Source: a bacterium (lineage in GTDB: Bacteria > Patescibacteriota > Minisyncoccia > Phycocordibacterales > Phycocordibacteraceae). From it: 9,625 nucleotides of DNA. Every line of letters begins with the position of its first letter. The stretch's first letter is position 1. The notes beneath the pieces were generated by a model. The model had not been told where the DNA came from. It did not search any database and was given only the letters and a program-made list of their open reading frames with translations. The stretch is from NCBI GenBank assembly GCA_021813835.1, contig JAKAJJ010000020.1, forward strand, positions 1 through 9,625, written 5' to 3'. Both the position numbers and the translations under genes were made by a program. Positions 1-6,139 of the stretch are shown piece by piece.

Positions 1-1
1 C

Positions 2-175
2 TTCGACGACCGCTCTCTCTCCACGGGCCAGAAATTCGCCGAAAGCGACCTCATCGGCATCCCGCACCGCATCATCGTGGGGAAGGATGCGGCCGCCTCG
101 GGCCGGTTCGAGGTGGCGGAACGCGCGAAAGGCGCCGTCGCCATAAAATCGCGCGCGGAACTCCTCGCGGCATAG
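2..175 (+). CDS. proS: Prolyl-tRNA synthetase, C-terminal fragment (5' end outside the window)
   Basis: Only the last 57 codons are present, ending in TAG at 173-175. The reading frame gives FDDRSLSTGQKFAESDLIGI followed by PHRIIVGKD. This matches the end of the class II ProRS anticodon-binding domain, where the family has a 'D.R....G.KF..aDLiGiP.riivG' pattern followed by a 'g.vE...R' segment. The enzyme charges tRNA-Pro in the cytoplasm, and this domain reads the anticodon. The catalytic core lies upstream of the window, so its activity cannot be judged here. The stop codon lies 2 nt before mreB, so the two genes are very likely in one operon. HisRS, ThrRS and GlyRS share this fold, but the KF..DLIGIP stretch is most typical of ProRS. 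Confidence 0.9.
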   Translation, partial: FDDRSLSTGQKFAESDLIGIPHRIIVGKDAAASGRFEVAERAKGAVAIKSRAELLAA

Positions 176-177
176 GT

Positions 178-1230
178 ATGGCGAGATTTTCGAAGAACTC
201 GCTTTTCTCGAGCGACATCGCGATCGATCTCGGGACGAGCAACACGCTCGTCTACGTGCGCGGCAAGGGGGTCATCGTAAGCGAGCCGTCGGTGGTCGCG
301 GTAAACGACAAGACGAACCAGGTCGTCGCGGTGGGGCAAGGGGCGAAGAATATGCTCGGCAAGACGCCGCCGCACATCCGCACGGTCCGCCCTCTCTCCC
401 ACGGCGTCATTTCCGACTTCGAGGTGACGGAAGAGCTCCTCACCTACCTCATCAACAAGGCGCAAGGCGGCCGCGCGCGGCTTTTCGGCCCCCGCGTCGT
501 CATCGGCGTTCCGACGGGCGTCACGAACGTGCAAAGCCGCGCGGTGCGCGACGCCGCGATGAACGCCGGCGCCCGCGAGGCGCTCATCCTCGAGGAACCG
601 GTCGCCGGCGCCATCGGCGCGAAGCTCCCGGTCCATGAGGCGGTCGGCACGATGGTGCTCGACATCGGCGGCGGCACGACCGATATCGCCGTCATCGCGC
701 TGTCGGGCTCTGTCGCGGCGAAAAGCTCGCAGGTCGCCGGCGACCGGTTCAACGAAAACATCATCGACTTCGTGCGGAGCGAATTCAAGCTCGGCATCGG
801 CGAACGGACGGCCGAGGAGGTGAAGATACTCGCCGGCGCGGTGACGCCGCTTTCCGAAACCCTCTCGCGCGCCGTGCGCGGCCGCGACCTCGCGACGGGG
901 CTCCCGCGCGAAGTGCTCGTCACCGACGCGCATGTCCGCGAAGCGCTCGCGCCGTCCCTCGACGCCCTGATGGACGCGATGAAGGAAGTCATCGAAGCGA
1001 CGCCGCCCGAGCTCCTCTCCGACGTCCTCGAACGCGGCGTCACCGTATTCGGCGGCGGAGCCCTCTTGCGCGGCCTCCCGCAGGTATTCGCGAAAATGCT
1101 CGGGGTGCCGGTTCGGGTCGCGCCCGACCCGCTCACCTCCGTGGTGCGCGGCGCGGGCGTCGTGACCGAAAACCCGGAACCCTACGCCGATTTTTTCATC
1201 AATGAAGAGGACATTCTTAGCGAGGCGTAA
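178..1230 (+). CDS. mreB: Rod-shape-determining actin homologue MreB
   Basis: 350 residues, the usual MreB length. MreB forms ATP-dependent filaments under the inner membrane and guides the side-wall synthesis complex. The actin-fold nucleotide motifs are all visible: phosphate-1 DLGTSNT at residues 17-23, the LEEPVAGAIGA connect region near 137-147, phosphate-2 DIGGGTTD at 162-169, and the adenosine motif FGGGALLRG near 291-299. The family-typical PDPLTSVVRGAG segment follows near the C-terminus. The N-terminus is short (MARFSKNSLFSS before the fold), with no obvious long amphipathic helix. The ATG at 178 lies 2 nt after the proS stop, and no strong ribosome-binding site is visible. The gene ends in TAA and overlaps mreC by 29 nt. 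The order mreB-mreC-mreD-mrdA is the classic elongasome operon. Function is secure by family; filament behaviour in this organism is inferred. Confidence 0.97.
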   Translation: MARFSKNSLFSSDIAIDLGTSNTLVYVRGKGVIVSEPSVVAVNDKTNQVVAVGQGAKNMLGKTPPHIRTVRPLSHGVISDFEVTEELLTYLINKAQGGRARLFGPRVVIGVPTGVTNVQSRAVRDAAMNAGAREALILEEPVAGAIGAKLPVHEAVGTMVLDIGGGTTDIAVIALSGSVAAKSSQVAGDRFNENIIDFVRSEFKLGIGERTAEEVKILAGAVTPLSETLSRAVRGRDLATGLPREVLVTDAHVREALAPSLDALMDAMKEVIEATPPELLSDVLERGVTVFGGGALLRGLPQVFAKMLGVPVRVAPDPLTSVVRGAGVVTENPEPYADFFINEEDILSEA

Positions 1231-2029
1231 CGCGCTTCTCGCCCCGGGCGGCGTCTCCTGGGGCGGCGCGGCGCTCGCGACCGCGCTCCTCGTTCTTCTC
1301 CTGCGGCTTCTTGCGCCGGGCGCTTTCGAGCGGCTCGCCGTTCCCGCGTTCGCCGCCGCGGATGCGCTTTCGGCCGCCAGCCGCTCGATCGCCGCGGGAT
1401 GGAGCGACCGGGCGGCGCTCGCCTCGGCGAACGCGGCGCTCGCGGAGGAAAACCGCGCGCTCGCGGAGGAAAACCAGGCGCTCCTCCAGAAGGCCGCGGA
1501 CCTTTCTGCTCTCCTTGGCACCGGCGCGCCGCCGCCCCCGGGCATCACCGCCGGCGTGCTCGCGCGGCCGCCCGAGAGCCCGTACGACACGCTCGTCCTT
1601 GCGGCCGGCAGCCGCGCCGGGGTCGTGCGCGGGATGGAAGCGTTCGGTCCGGGCGGCATCCCGCTCGGCGTCGTCGGGGACGTCCTTCCCGGCCTCTCGC
1701 GCGTGACGCTTTTTTCGGCGCCGGGGATCGAGACGCAGGGGTGGCTCGGGAAGGCGCCGCGGACGCCCGTTACACTCTTCGGCGCGGGCGGCGGCGCCCT
1801 GCGCGCGACGCTTCCGCGCGCGGCGGGCGCCGCGGTCGGCGATCTCGTCTTCGCTCCCGGTCCCGGCGCGCTTCCCGTCGGCGCCGTGGCGCGCGTCGAC
1901 AGCGAGCCGTCCTCGCCGAGCGTGACGCTGCGCATCGCGCCGGCGGCGAACCTCTTCTCCCTCTCGTGGGTGCTTTTGCGGGACGCGGGCGGCGCGCTCC
2001 TTACCGCCGCGACGTCGACTTCGCTATGA
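1202..2029 (+). CDS. mreC: Rod-shape-determining protein MreC
   Basis: 275 residues with standard MreC architecture. A basic N-terminus (MKRTFLARR) is followed by one membrane anchor at about 20-38 and a coiled coil at about 65-100 that contains the perfect heptad repeat ALAEENR/ALAEENQ. The rest is an extracytoplasmic beta-rich domain, with recognisable MreC stretches such as GVLARPPESPYDTLVLAAG and 'G.V.GM.a.gp.GIPLGVVG'. MreC is a bitopic scaffold that binds PBP2 and activates it for side-wall synthesis. The start lies inside mreB (29-nt overlap, different frame). I chose it because it gives a positively charged cytoplasmic tail directly before the membrane segment. No Shine-Dalgarno sequence is visible, so translation is probably coupled to mreB. 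The TGA stop overlaps the ATG of the next gene. The body is very rich in Ala, Gly and Pro, in line with the base composition. Confidence 0.93.
   Translation: MKRTFLARRNALLAPGGVSWGGAALATALLVLLLRLLAPGAFERLAVPAFAAADALSAASRSIAAGWSDRAALASANAALAEENRALAEENQALLQKAADLSALLGTGAPPPPGITAGVLARPPESPYDTLVLAAGSRAGVVRGMEAFGPGGIPLGVVGDVLPGLSRVTLFSAPGIETQGWLGKAPRTPVTLFGAGGGALRATLPRAAGAAVGDLVFAPGPGALPVGAVARVDSEPSSPSVTLRIAPAANLFSLSWVLLRDAGGALLTAATSTSL
1436..1477 (+). repeat. Perfect 21-bp tandem repeat encoding coiled-coil heptads in mreC
   Basis: Two copies (1436-1456 and 1457-1477) share their first 19 bases, GCGCTCGCGGAGGAAAACC, and differ only in the last two. They encode ALAEENR and ALAEENQ at MreC residues 79-92. 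A third partial copy begins with GCGCTC at 1478. The 21-nt period is exactly one heptad, so unit gain or loss would change coiled-coil length without a frameshift. Confidence 0.85.
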
Positions 2030-2280
2030 TGCGCGGCGCGCTCACCATCCTCGCGTTCGTCTCCGTCGTCCTTTTCCCGTGGCCGCTCGCCGCGCTCCTC
2101 GCTCTTGTCGGAGGGCTCGCCGAGCCCCTCCTGCCGCTCGCCGCCGGGATTTTCGCCGACACGCTCTACTACGCGCCCGCGAGCGCGGCCCTCCCGTGGC
2201 TTGCGCTCGGCGGCGCGCTCGCGACGGCCGCGGCGTACCTCGTGCGCGAGAAGCTCGCGGCAGGTATCATAGGGAAATGA
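2026..2280 (+). CDS. mreD: Small MreD-like membrane protein (half length)
   Basis: 84 residues, almost entirely hydrophobic, with room for about three membrane segments: roughly residues 4-20, 22-44 and 54-72. A canonical MreD has about 160 residues and five to six segments, so this is around half size. The identification rests on three points: position between mreC and mrdA, hydrophobicity, and the stretch AAGIFADTLYY at about 38-48, which resembles the conserved 'G...D.l.' loop of MreD. No conserved catalytic residues are expected in this family. The start ATG at 2026 overlaps the mreC TGA by 4 nt, and the gene's own TGA overlaps mrdA by 4 nt (both ATGA junctions). A second ATG at 2029 is an equally possible start. 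The frame is clean, with no sign that it is a decayed longer gene. It could instead be an unrelated small membrane protein filling the MreD slot. Confidence 0.55.
   Translation: MMRGALTILAFVSVVLFPWPLAALLALVGGLAEPLLPLAAGIFADTLYYAPASAALPWLALGGALATAAAYLVREKLAAGIIGK
2265..2270 (+). promoter_or_regulatory. Possible -10 element (TATCAT) just upstream of mrdA
   Basis: TATCAT stands out in a G+C-rich stretch and ends 6 nt before the ATG at 2277. If used, it would give a leaderless or nearly leaderless mrdA transcript. A very weak -35 candidate, GTGCGC (2242-2247), lies 17 bp upstream. It sits inside the mreD-like coding sequence, so a chance match is quite possible. Confidence 0.25.
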
Positions 2281-3962
2281 TGTGGCGGCGCCGGAAGCGG
2301 CGGGACCCGGAAATCGCCCCGGACGAGATATTCCTCGACGCGTCGAATACGACGGCCTTCGACCGCGGGCGGTTCGAAGGCCGCCTCGAAAAGCCGCTCC
2401 CGCATTCGGCGTTCGCGTCCCTCGGCGCCGCGCTCGCGTTCCTTCTCCTCGTTCTGGCCGCGCGGGCATGGGACCTCGAGTTCCTGCAGGGCGCGGCGTT
2501 CGCGGCCGAGAGCGCGCACAATTCGCTTGAGACCGCGACGCTTTTCGCGCCGCGCGGCATCATCACCGACCGGTTCGGCACGGTGCTCGCCGACAACGTC
2601 GAGCGTTCCGACGGCTCCGTCGCCCGCGTGTACCCCGTGCCCGCGCTCGGCCAGATCATCGGCTACGTCTCGTATCCGAAGAAGGATGCGAGCGGCGTGT
2701 ACTACGATACCGCCGAAACCGGCGTCGCCGGCCTCGAAGCCGAATACGACGGCCTCCTTGCCGGAAAGAACGGCGAACTCCTGACGGAAAAAGACGCGCT
2801 CGGAGCGGTGCGTTCGGCGGGAACGGTCATTCCGCCGGAGGACGGGAAGACGCTCCGGCTCTCCATCGACGCGAACCTCGAGGAGCGGTTCGCGCGCGCG
2901 ATCGCGGACGTCGCGCAGGCGCAGCGTTTCATCGCCGGCGGCGGCGTCATTATGGACGTCGCGACGGGCGAAGTGCGCGCCGTCGTCTCGTATCCCTCGT
3001 ACGATCCGAACGTGATGAGCAACGGCGGCCCCGCCTCGGTAATCGCCGCTTACAGCACCGACCCCGGGCATCCCTTCCTCGACCATGCCGTCCAGGGCGT
3101 CTATACGCCGGGCTCCATCGTGAAGCCGTTCGTCGCGTCCGGCGCCCTCACCGACGGCCTCATCACGCCGTCGACGATCATCGACGATCCCGGCTTCCTT
3201 TCTCTCCCCGACCCCTACCATCCGGGCAAATTCTTCATTTACAAGGGCTGGAAAGCGCTCGGTCCGGTCGACGTGCGCAAGGCGATCGCGTGGTCGTCGG
3301 ACGTCTTTTTCTACACGGTCGGCGGCGGCTTCGGCGGCCAGAAGGGCCTCGGCATCGACCGCCTCGATTACTGGTACCGGCAGTTCGGTCTCGGGAGCCC
3401 GACCGGCGTGAACCTGCCGGAGGAGGCGAGCGGGCTCATCCCGACGCCCGCGTGGAAGCGAACGGCGTTCAACGAGCCCTGGTACCTGGGCGACACGTAT
3501 TTCACCGCCATCGGCCAATACTCGATGCAGGTGACGCCGATGCAGATGGCGCGCGCGACGGCGGCGGTCGCGAACGGCGGGAAGCTCCTCACGCCGACCC
3601 TGCTCGCCGGAGGAGCCCCGTCCTTCTCGACGGTTCCCGTCAGCGCGGACGCGCTCGCGGTCGTGCGCGAAGGGATGCGCGAAGGCGTGACGGGCGCGCT
3701 CGCGAACGCCATCGACCTTCCGTACGTAAGCGTCGCCGCGAAGACCGGCACCGCCCAGGTAGGCGCGCAAAACCAGTATGACAACGCCTGGGTCGAGGGA
3801 TTTTTTCCGTACGAACATCCGCGGTACGCGTTTTCGGTCGTGCTCGAGCGCGGGCCCTCGGGCGCCGGCGAACAGGCGGTGAACGTGATGCGCGACCTCT
3901 TCGACGCGCTCAGGGCCGAGAACTCGCCGTACGTCGGCGGGACGGCGACCACGACGCCCTAG
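2277..3962 (+). CDS. mrdA: Penicillin-binding protein 2 (elongasome transpeptidase), compact form
   Basis: 561 residues; a monofunctional class B peptidoglycan transpeptidase that cross-links side-wall peptidoglycan in the periplasm or outer wall space. A basic tail (RRRKRR) and about 44 cytoplasmic residues precede one membrane segment at about 45-62. The active site is complete: SxxK as S280-I-V-K283, the second motif as S340-S-D342 (PBP2 enzymes often have Asp here), and K489-T-G491. The RGIITDR motif is at 93-99. Only about 30 residues separate it from GYVSYP (129 onward), against roughly 100 in E. coli PBP2, so most of the N-terminal head subdomain is missing. The ATG at 2277 overlaps the preceding gene by 4 nt. 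The ATG at 2280 is an alternative and is better spaced from a weak AGGG at 2271-2274. No rodA follows; greA is next. There are no cysteines. It is PBP2 rather than PBP3 from the motifs and the mre context. Confidence 0.95.
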   Translation: MMWRRRKRRDPEIAPDEIFLDASNTTAFDRGRFEGRLEKPLPHSAFASLGAALAFLLLVLAARAWDLEFLQGAAFAAESAHNSLETATLFAPRGIITDRFGTVLADNVERSDGSVARVYPVPALGQIIGYVSYPKKDASGVYYDTAETGVAGLEAEYDGLLAGKNGELLTEKDALGAVRSAGTVIPPEDGKTLRLSIDANLEERFARAIADVAQAQRFIAGGGVIMDVATGEVRAVVSYPSYDPNVMSNGGPASVIAAYSTDPGHPFLDHAVQGVYTPGSIVKPFVASGALTDGLITPSTIIDDPGFLSLPDPYHPGKFFIYKGWKALGPVDVRKAIAWSSDVFFYTVGGGFGGQKGLGIDRLDYWYRQFGLGSPTGVNLPEEASGLIPTPAWKRTAFNEPWYLGDTYFTAIGQYSMQVTPMQMARATAAVANGGKLLTPTLLAGGAPSFSTVPVSADALAVVREGMREGVTGALANAIDLPYVSVAAKTGTAQVGAQNQYDNAWVEGFFPYEHPRYAFSVVLERGPSGAGEQAVNVMRDLFDALRAENSPYVGGTATTTP

Positions 3963-3967
3963 CCGCC

Positions 3968-3995
3968 TTGCGCTCCGTGTGCGTTCGCGTACAAT
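3968..3995 (+). promoter_or_regulatory. Probable sigma-70-type promoter for greA-lysS
   Basis: TTGCGC at 3968-3973 and TACAAT at 3990-3995 are separated by 16 bp, in the 56-nt gap between mrdA and greA. Transcription would begin near 4002, leaving a leader of about 17 nt before the ATG at 4019. No terminator hairpin precedes it, so readthrough from mrdA is also possible. It is the best-looking promoter in the window. Confidence 0.55.
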
Positions 3996-4018
3996 GCGCG
4001 GGACACAACACGCTTTCT

Positions 4019-4492
4019 ATGCCTGATACCCAGGATACAATCGTCTCGCAGGAGAAATTCGACGAGATGGTGAAAGAGCTCGAGCACCTGAAGACGGTGC
4101 GCCGTACCGAGATCGCGAAGAATCTCGAATACGCCCGTTCGCTCGGCGATCTTTCGGAAAACGCCGAATACCAGGAAGCGCGCGACCTGCAGGCCGCGAC
4201 CGAAGAGCGCATCAAGAAACTCGAGGAGCTCGTGAAGCATGCCAAAATAGTGACCGAGGGGAAGAAGAAAAGCGAAGTCGGCTTCGGCTCGAAAGTCACC
4301 ATCAAGCGGGAAGGCAGCCCCGACCTGCACGAGTACACCATCGTCGGCAGCGAAGAAGCCGATATGCGCGTGAAGAAACTTTCCCACGTCTCTCCGCTCG
4401 GCGCCGCCCTGATGGGGAAAAAGAAAGGCGACGTTTTCACTTTCGAGACCCCGAACGGCAAACAGACCTACACGATAGAAAAGGTGGCGTGA
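4019..4492 (+). CDS. greA: Transcript cleavage factor GreA
   Basis: 157 residues, the normal GreA length. GreA inserts its coiled coil into the secondary channel of RNA polymerase and stimulates cleavage of backtracked RNA. The N-terminal coiled coil spans about 10-80 and carries the tip motif GDLSENAEYQEA, with acidic residues D44 and E47 matching the pair that helps hold the catalytic metal. The C-terminal FKBP-like domain ends with the family pattern SPLGAALMGKKKGDVFTFETP. The start at 4019 (MPDTQD) is preferred over the TTG at 3968, because the added residues would be unlike GreA and that TTG overlaps the -35 box. There is no clear Shine-Dalgarno sequence. lysS follows 12 nt downstream, so the two are probably one transcript ending at the 6092-6115 terminator. 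Codon use is richer in Lys and Glu than the flanking wall genes, as expected for this protein. Confidence 0.96.
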   Translation: MPDTQDTIVSQEKFDEMVKELEHLKTVRRTEIAKNLEYARSLGDLSENAEYQEARDLQAATEERIKKLEELVKHAKIVTEGKKKSEVGFGSKVTIKREGSPDLHEYTIVGSEEADMRVKKLSHVSPLGAALMGKKKGDVFTFETPNGKQTYTIEKVA

Positions 4493-4498
4493 TACGAT
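4493..4498 (+). promoter_or_regulatory. Possible -10 element (TACGAT) just upstream of lysS
   Basis: TACGAT lies directly after the greA stop and ends 6 nt before the lysS ATG at 4505, within GATACGATAC. At the usual 6-7 nt spacing, transcription would begin at or next to the start codon, giving a leaderless lysS mRNA. No convincing -35 is visible, and lysS may simply be read from the greA promoter. Confidence 0.3.
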
Positions 4499-4504
4499 AC
4501 GCCC

Positions 4505-6073
4505 ATGCTGTGGGTTGACCGCATCGTAAACGGCATACGGGATACGCGCACGCCCAAGAACGGCGGGCGCTTCCTCATCCGCGACGAAAAGACGCTTTCC
4601 GGCCGCGTGCACATCGGTTCGATGCGCGGCGTGGCCATTCACGGCCTTGTCGCGGAGGTGCTCGCGGAAGCGGGCGTCCCGAACGACTATCTCTTCGAGT
4701 TCAACGATTTCGACCCCTTCGATTCCATCCCGAGCTATCTCGACGACGCGGAGTTCCGGCCGCACCTCGGGAAGCCCCTCTACGCCGTGCCGAGCCCCGA
4801 ACCGGGGTTCGACAACTACGCCGAATATTTCGGCGCGGAGTTCGCGGGCGTCCACGCGAAAGCCGGCTTCCGTCCGCGCTACGTCCGTTCCACGGACGTG
4901 TACCGCTCGGGGAAGATGGACGCGCTCATGCGCCGCGCGCTCGAGCGCGCCGATGTCCTGCGCCGCGTCCTCAAAGAAGTATCCGGTTCCGAAAAGGACG
5001 AATCGTGGCTTCCCGTGTCGGTCGTATGCGAGAAATGCGGAAAAATGATGACGACGCGCGCGTTCGGCTTCGACGGCGAGACCGTCGGGTACGCCTGCGA
5101 CCGCAGTCCGGACGGGACGGCGAGCTGCGGGCACACGGGGCGCGTCGCGCCCTGGAGGGGCGCCGCGAAGCTGTTCTGGAAAGCCGATTGGGCGGCGAAA
5201 TGGATCGCGCTCGGCGTCGATATCGAGGGCGGCGGGAAAGACCACTCGACGAAGGGCGGTTCCCGCGACGTCGCGAATCACATCTGCCGCGCGGTCTTCG
5301 GAGAAGAGCCGCCCTACGACATTCCCTACGAATTTTTCCTCGTCGGCGGGAAGAAGATGTCGTCGTCGAAAGGCCGCGGCACGAGCGCGAAGGATATGAG
5401 CGATCTTTTCCCGCCCGAGGTCTTCCGCCTCGTGCTCCTCGGCAAGGACATACGCGAGCAGATAAACATCGACCCCGCGGGAGAGTCGGTGCCGCGCCTC
5501 TACGACTGGTACGACGGTCTCGCGGAGAGCGTGCGCGAAGGGAAGGCCGACGACTACGCGCGTCTGTACGCGCTCTGCCAGCTGCCCGAGAATCGCGCCG
5601 CGCTCGAAGCGCCCTGGCAGATGCGCTTTCGCGAAGCGGCGTTCATCGTGCAGATGCCGCATCTGTCCCTTGAGGAGGAGGCCGAACGCGTGAAGGGGAG
5701 CGCGCTTACGCGGGAGGAACAGCGCGCTCTTGCCGAGCGCGGCGCGTACGCGAAATTCTGGCTCGCGACGTACGCTCCCGCCGAATACCGGTTCGAGCTG
5801 CGCGCGCAGTTGCCGGCGAACGTGCTTTCGGATGCGCAGAAGAAAGCGCTCGCGGCGCTCCGCGCGTATCTCGCGGAAGGCGCGCGGACGGGAGAGGAGA
5901 TCCACGCGCGGCTCCACGCTCTCAAGAGCGAGATTCCCATCGAGCCGAAGGACCTCTTCGAGGCGATCTACCGCATCTTTCTCGACCGCGGCTCGGGACC
6001 GAAGGCCGGATGGTTTCTGTCCGTCCTGCCGCGCGATTTCGTCCTCGAGCGCCTGCGCGCTGCGGCGTCCTAG
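4505..6073 (+). CDS. lysS: Class I lysyl-tRNA synthetase
   Basis: 522 residues, the usual length for class I LysRS (COG1384 type, sometimes called lysK). It joins lysine to tRNA-Lys using a Rossmann-fold catalytic core, unlike the class II LysRS of most bacteria. The HIGH signature is H36-I-G-S39 in SGRVHIGSMRG, and the KMSKS signature is K284-M-S-S-S-K289 in GGKKMSSSKG. The stretch GGGKDHSTKGGSRDVANHIC is typical of the family. A likely zinc-binding insert has cysteines at 175, 178, 198 and 208, with H210 nearby (CEKC, then YAC and SCGH). The C-terminal helical region of about 150 residues should be the anticodon-binding cage. The ATG at 4505 is 12 nt after greA, with no Shine-Dalgarno sequence. 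A strong terminator follows the TAG stop. No second LysRS is visible in the window, so whether it is the only one cannot be judged. Confidence 0.93.
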   Translation: MLWVDRIVNGIRDTRTPKNGGRFLIRDEKTLSGRVHIGSMRGVAIHGLVAEVLAEAGVPNDYLFEFNDFDPFDSIPSYLDDAEFRPHLGKPLYAVPSPEPGFDNYAEYFGAEFAGVHAKAGFRPRYVRSTDVYRSGKMDALMRRALERADVLRRVLKEVSGSEKDESWLPVSVVCEKCGKMMTTRAFGFDGETVGYACDRSPDGTASCGHTGRVAPWRGAAKLFWKADWAAKWIALGVDIEGGGKDHSTKGGSRDVANHICRAVFGEEPPYDIPYEFFLVGGKKMSSSKGRGTSAKDMSDLFPPEVFRLVLLGKDIREQINIDPAGESVPRLYDWYDGLAESVREGKADDYARLYALCQLPENRAALEAPWQMRFREAAFIVQMPHLSLEEEAERVKGSALTREEQRALAERGAYAKFWLATYAPAEYRFELRAQLPANVLSDAQKKALAALRAYLAEGARTGEEIHARLHALKSEIPIEPKDLFEAIYRIFLDRGSGPKAGWFLSVLPRDFVLERLRAAAS

Positions 6074-6091
6074 GGGCGGCTCCGGCGCATC

Positions 6092-6115
6092 AAAACCGGC
6101 GCAAGGCCGGTTTTT
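6092..6115 (+). terminator. Rho-independent terminator after lysS
   Basis: A perfect 9-bp stem pairs AAAACCGGC (6092-6100) with GCCGGTTTT (6106-6114) around a 5-nt loop, GCAAG, and runs into a T tract (6111-6115). It begins 18 nt after the lysS stop. It should end the greA-lysS transcript and insulate the division cluster downstream. Confidence 0.88.
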
Positions 6116-6130
6116 CGTTTTCCCGAAGCG

Positions 6131-6139
6131 TGTGGATAA
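6131..6139 (-). promoter_or_regulatory. Perfect-consensus DnaA box
   Basis: The + strand reads TGTGGATAA, so the - strand reads TTATCCACA, the strict bacterial DnaA box. It lies in the only sizeable intergenic region, about 100 bp before mraZ. Its + strand core GTGGATA also resembles the GTGGGATA repeats nearby, so it could equally be a variant of that repeat family. Binding is not shown by sequence alone. Confidence 0.5.

Noticed and set aside
1399..2025. Long upstream extension of the mreD-like frame overlapping mreC
   Set aside because: The extension is Arg/Gly-rich out-of-frame translation of mreC. Only the part from 2026 looks like a membrane protein, and it starts at a typical ATGA junction.
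2169..3818. A 549-codon open frame on the - strand opposite mrdA
   Set aside because: It is the antisense shadow of a high-G+C coding sequence. It has low-complexity Arg-rich composition, no domain pattern and no start signal.
3968..4018. Earlier TTG start giving GreA 17 extra residues
   Set aside because: The extra residues are unlike GreA N-termini, and the TTG coincides with the -35 box of a good promoter. The ATG at 4019 gives the standard length.
3963..4018. Terminator between mrdA and greA
   Set aside because: GCG-rich partial complementarity exists around 3980-4000, but there is no continuous stem and no T tract. The promoter reading is better supported.
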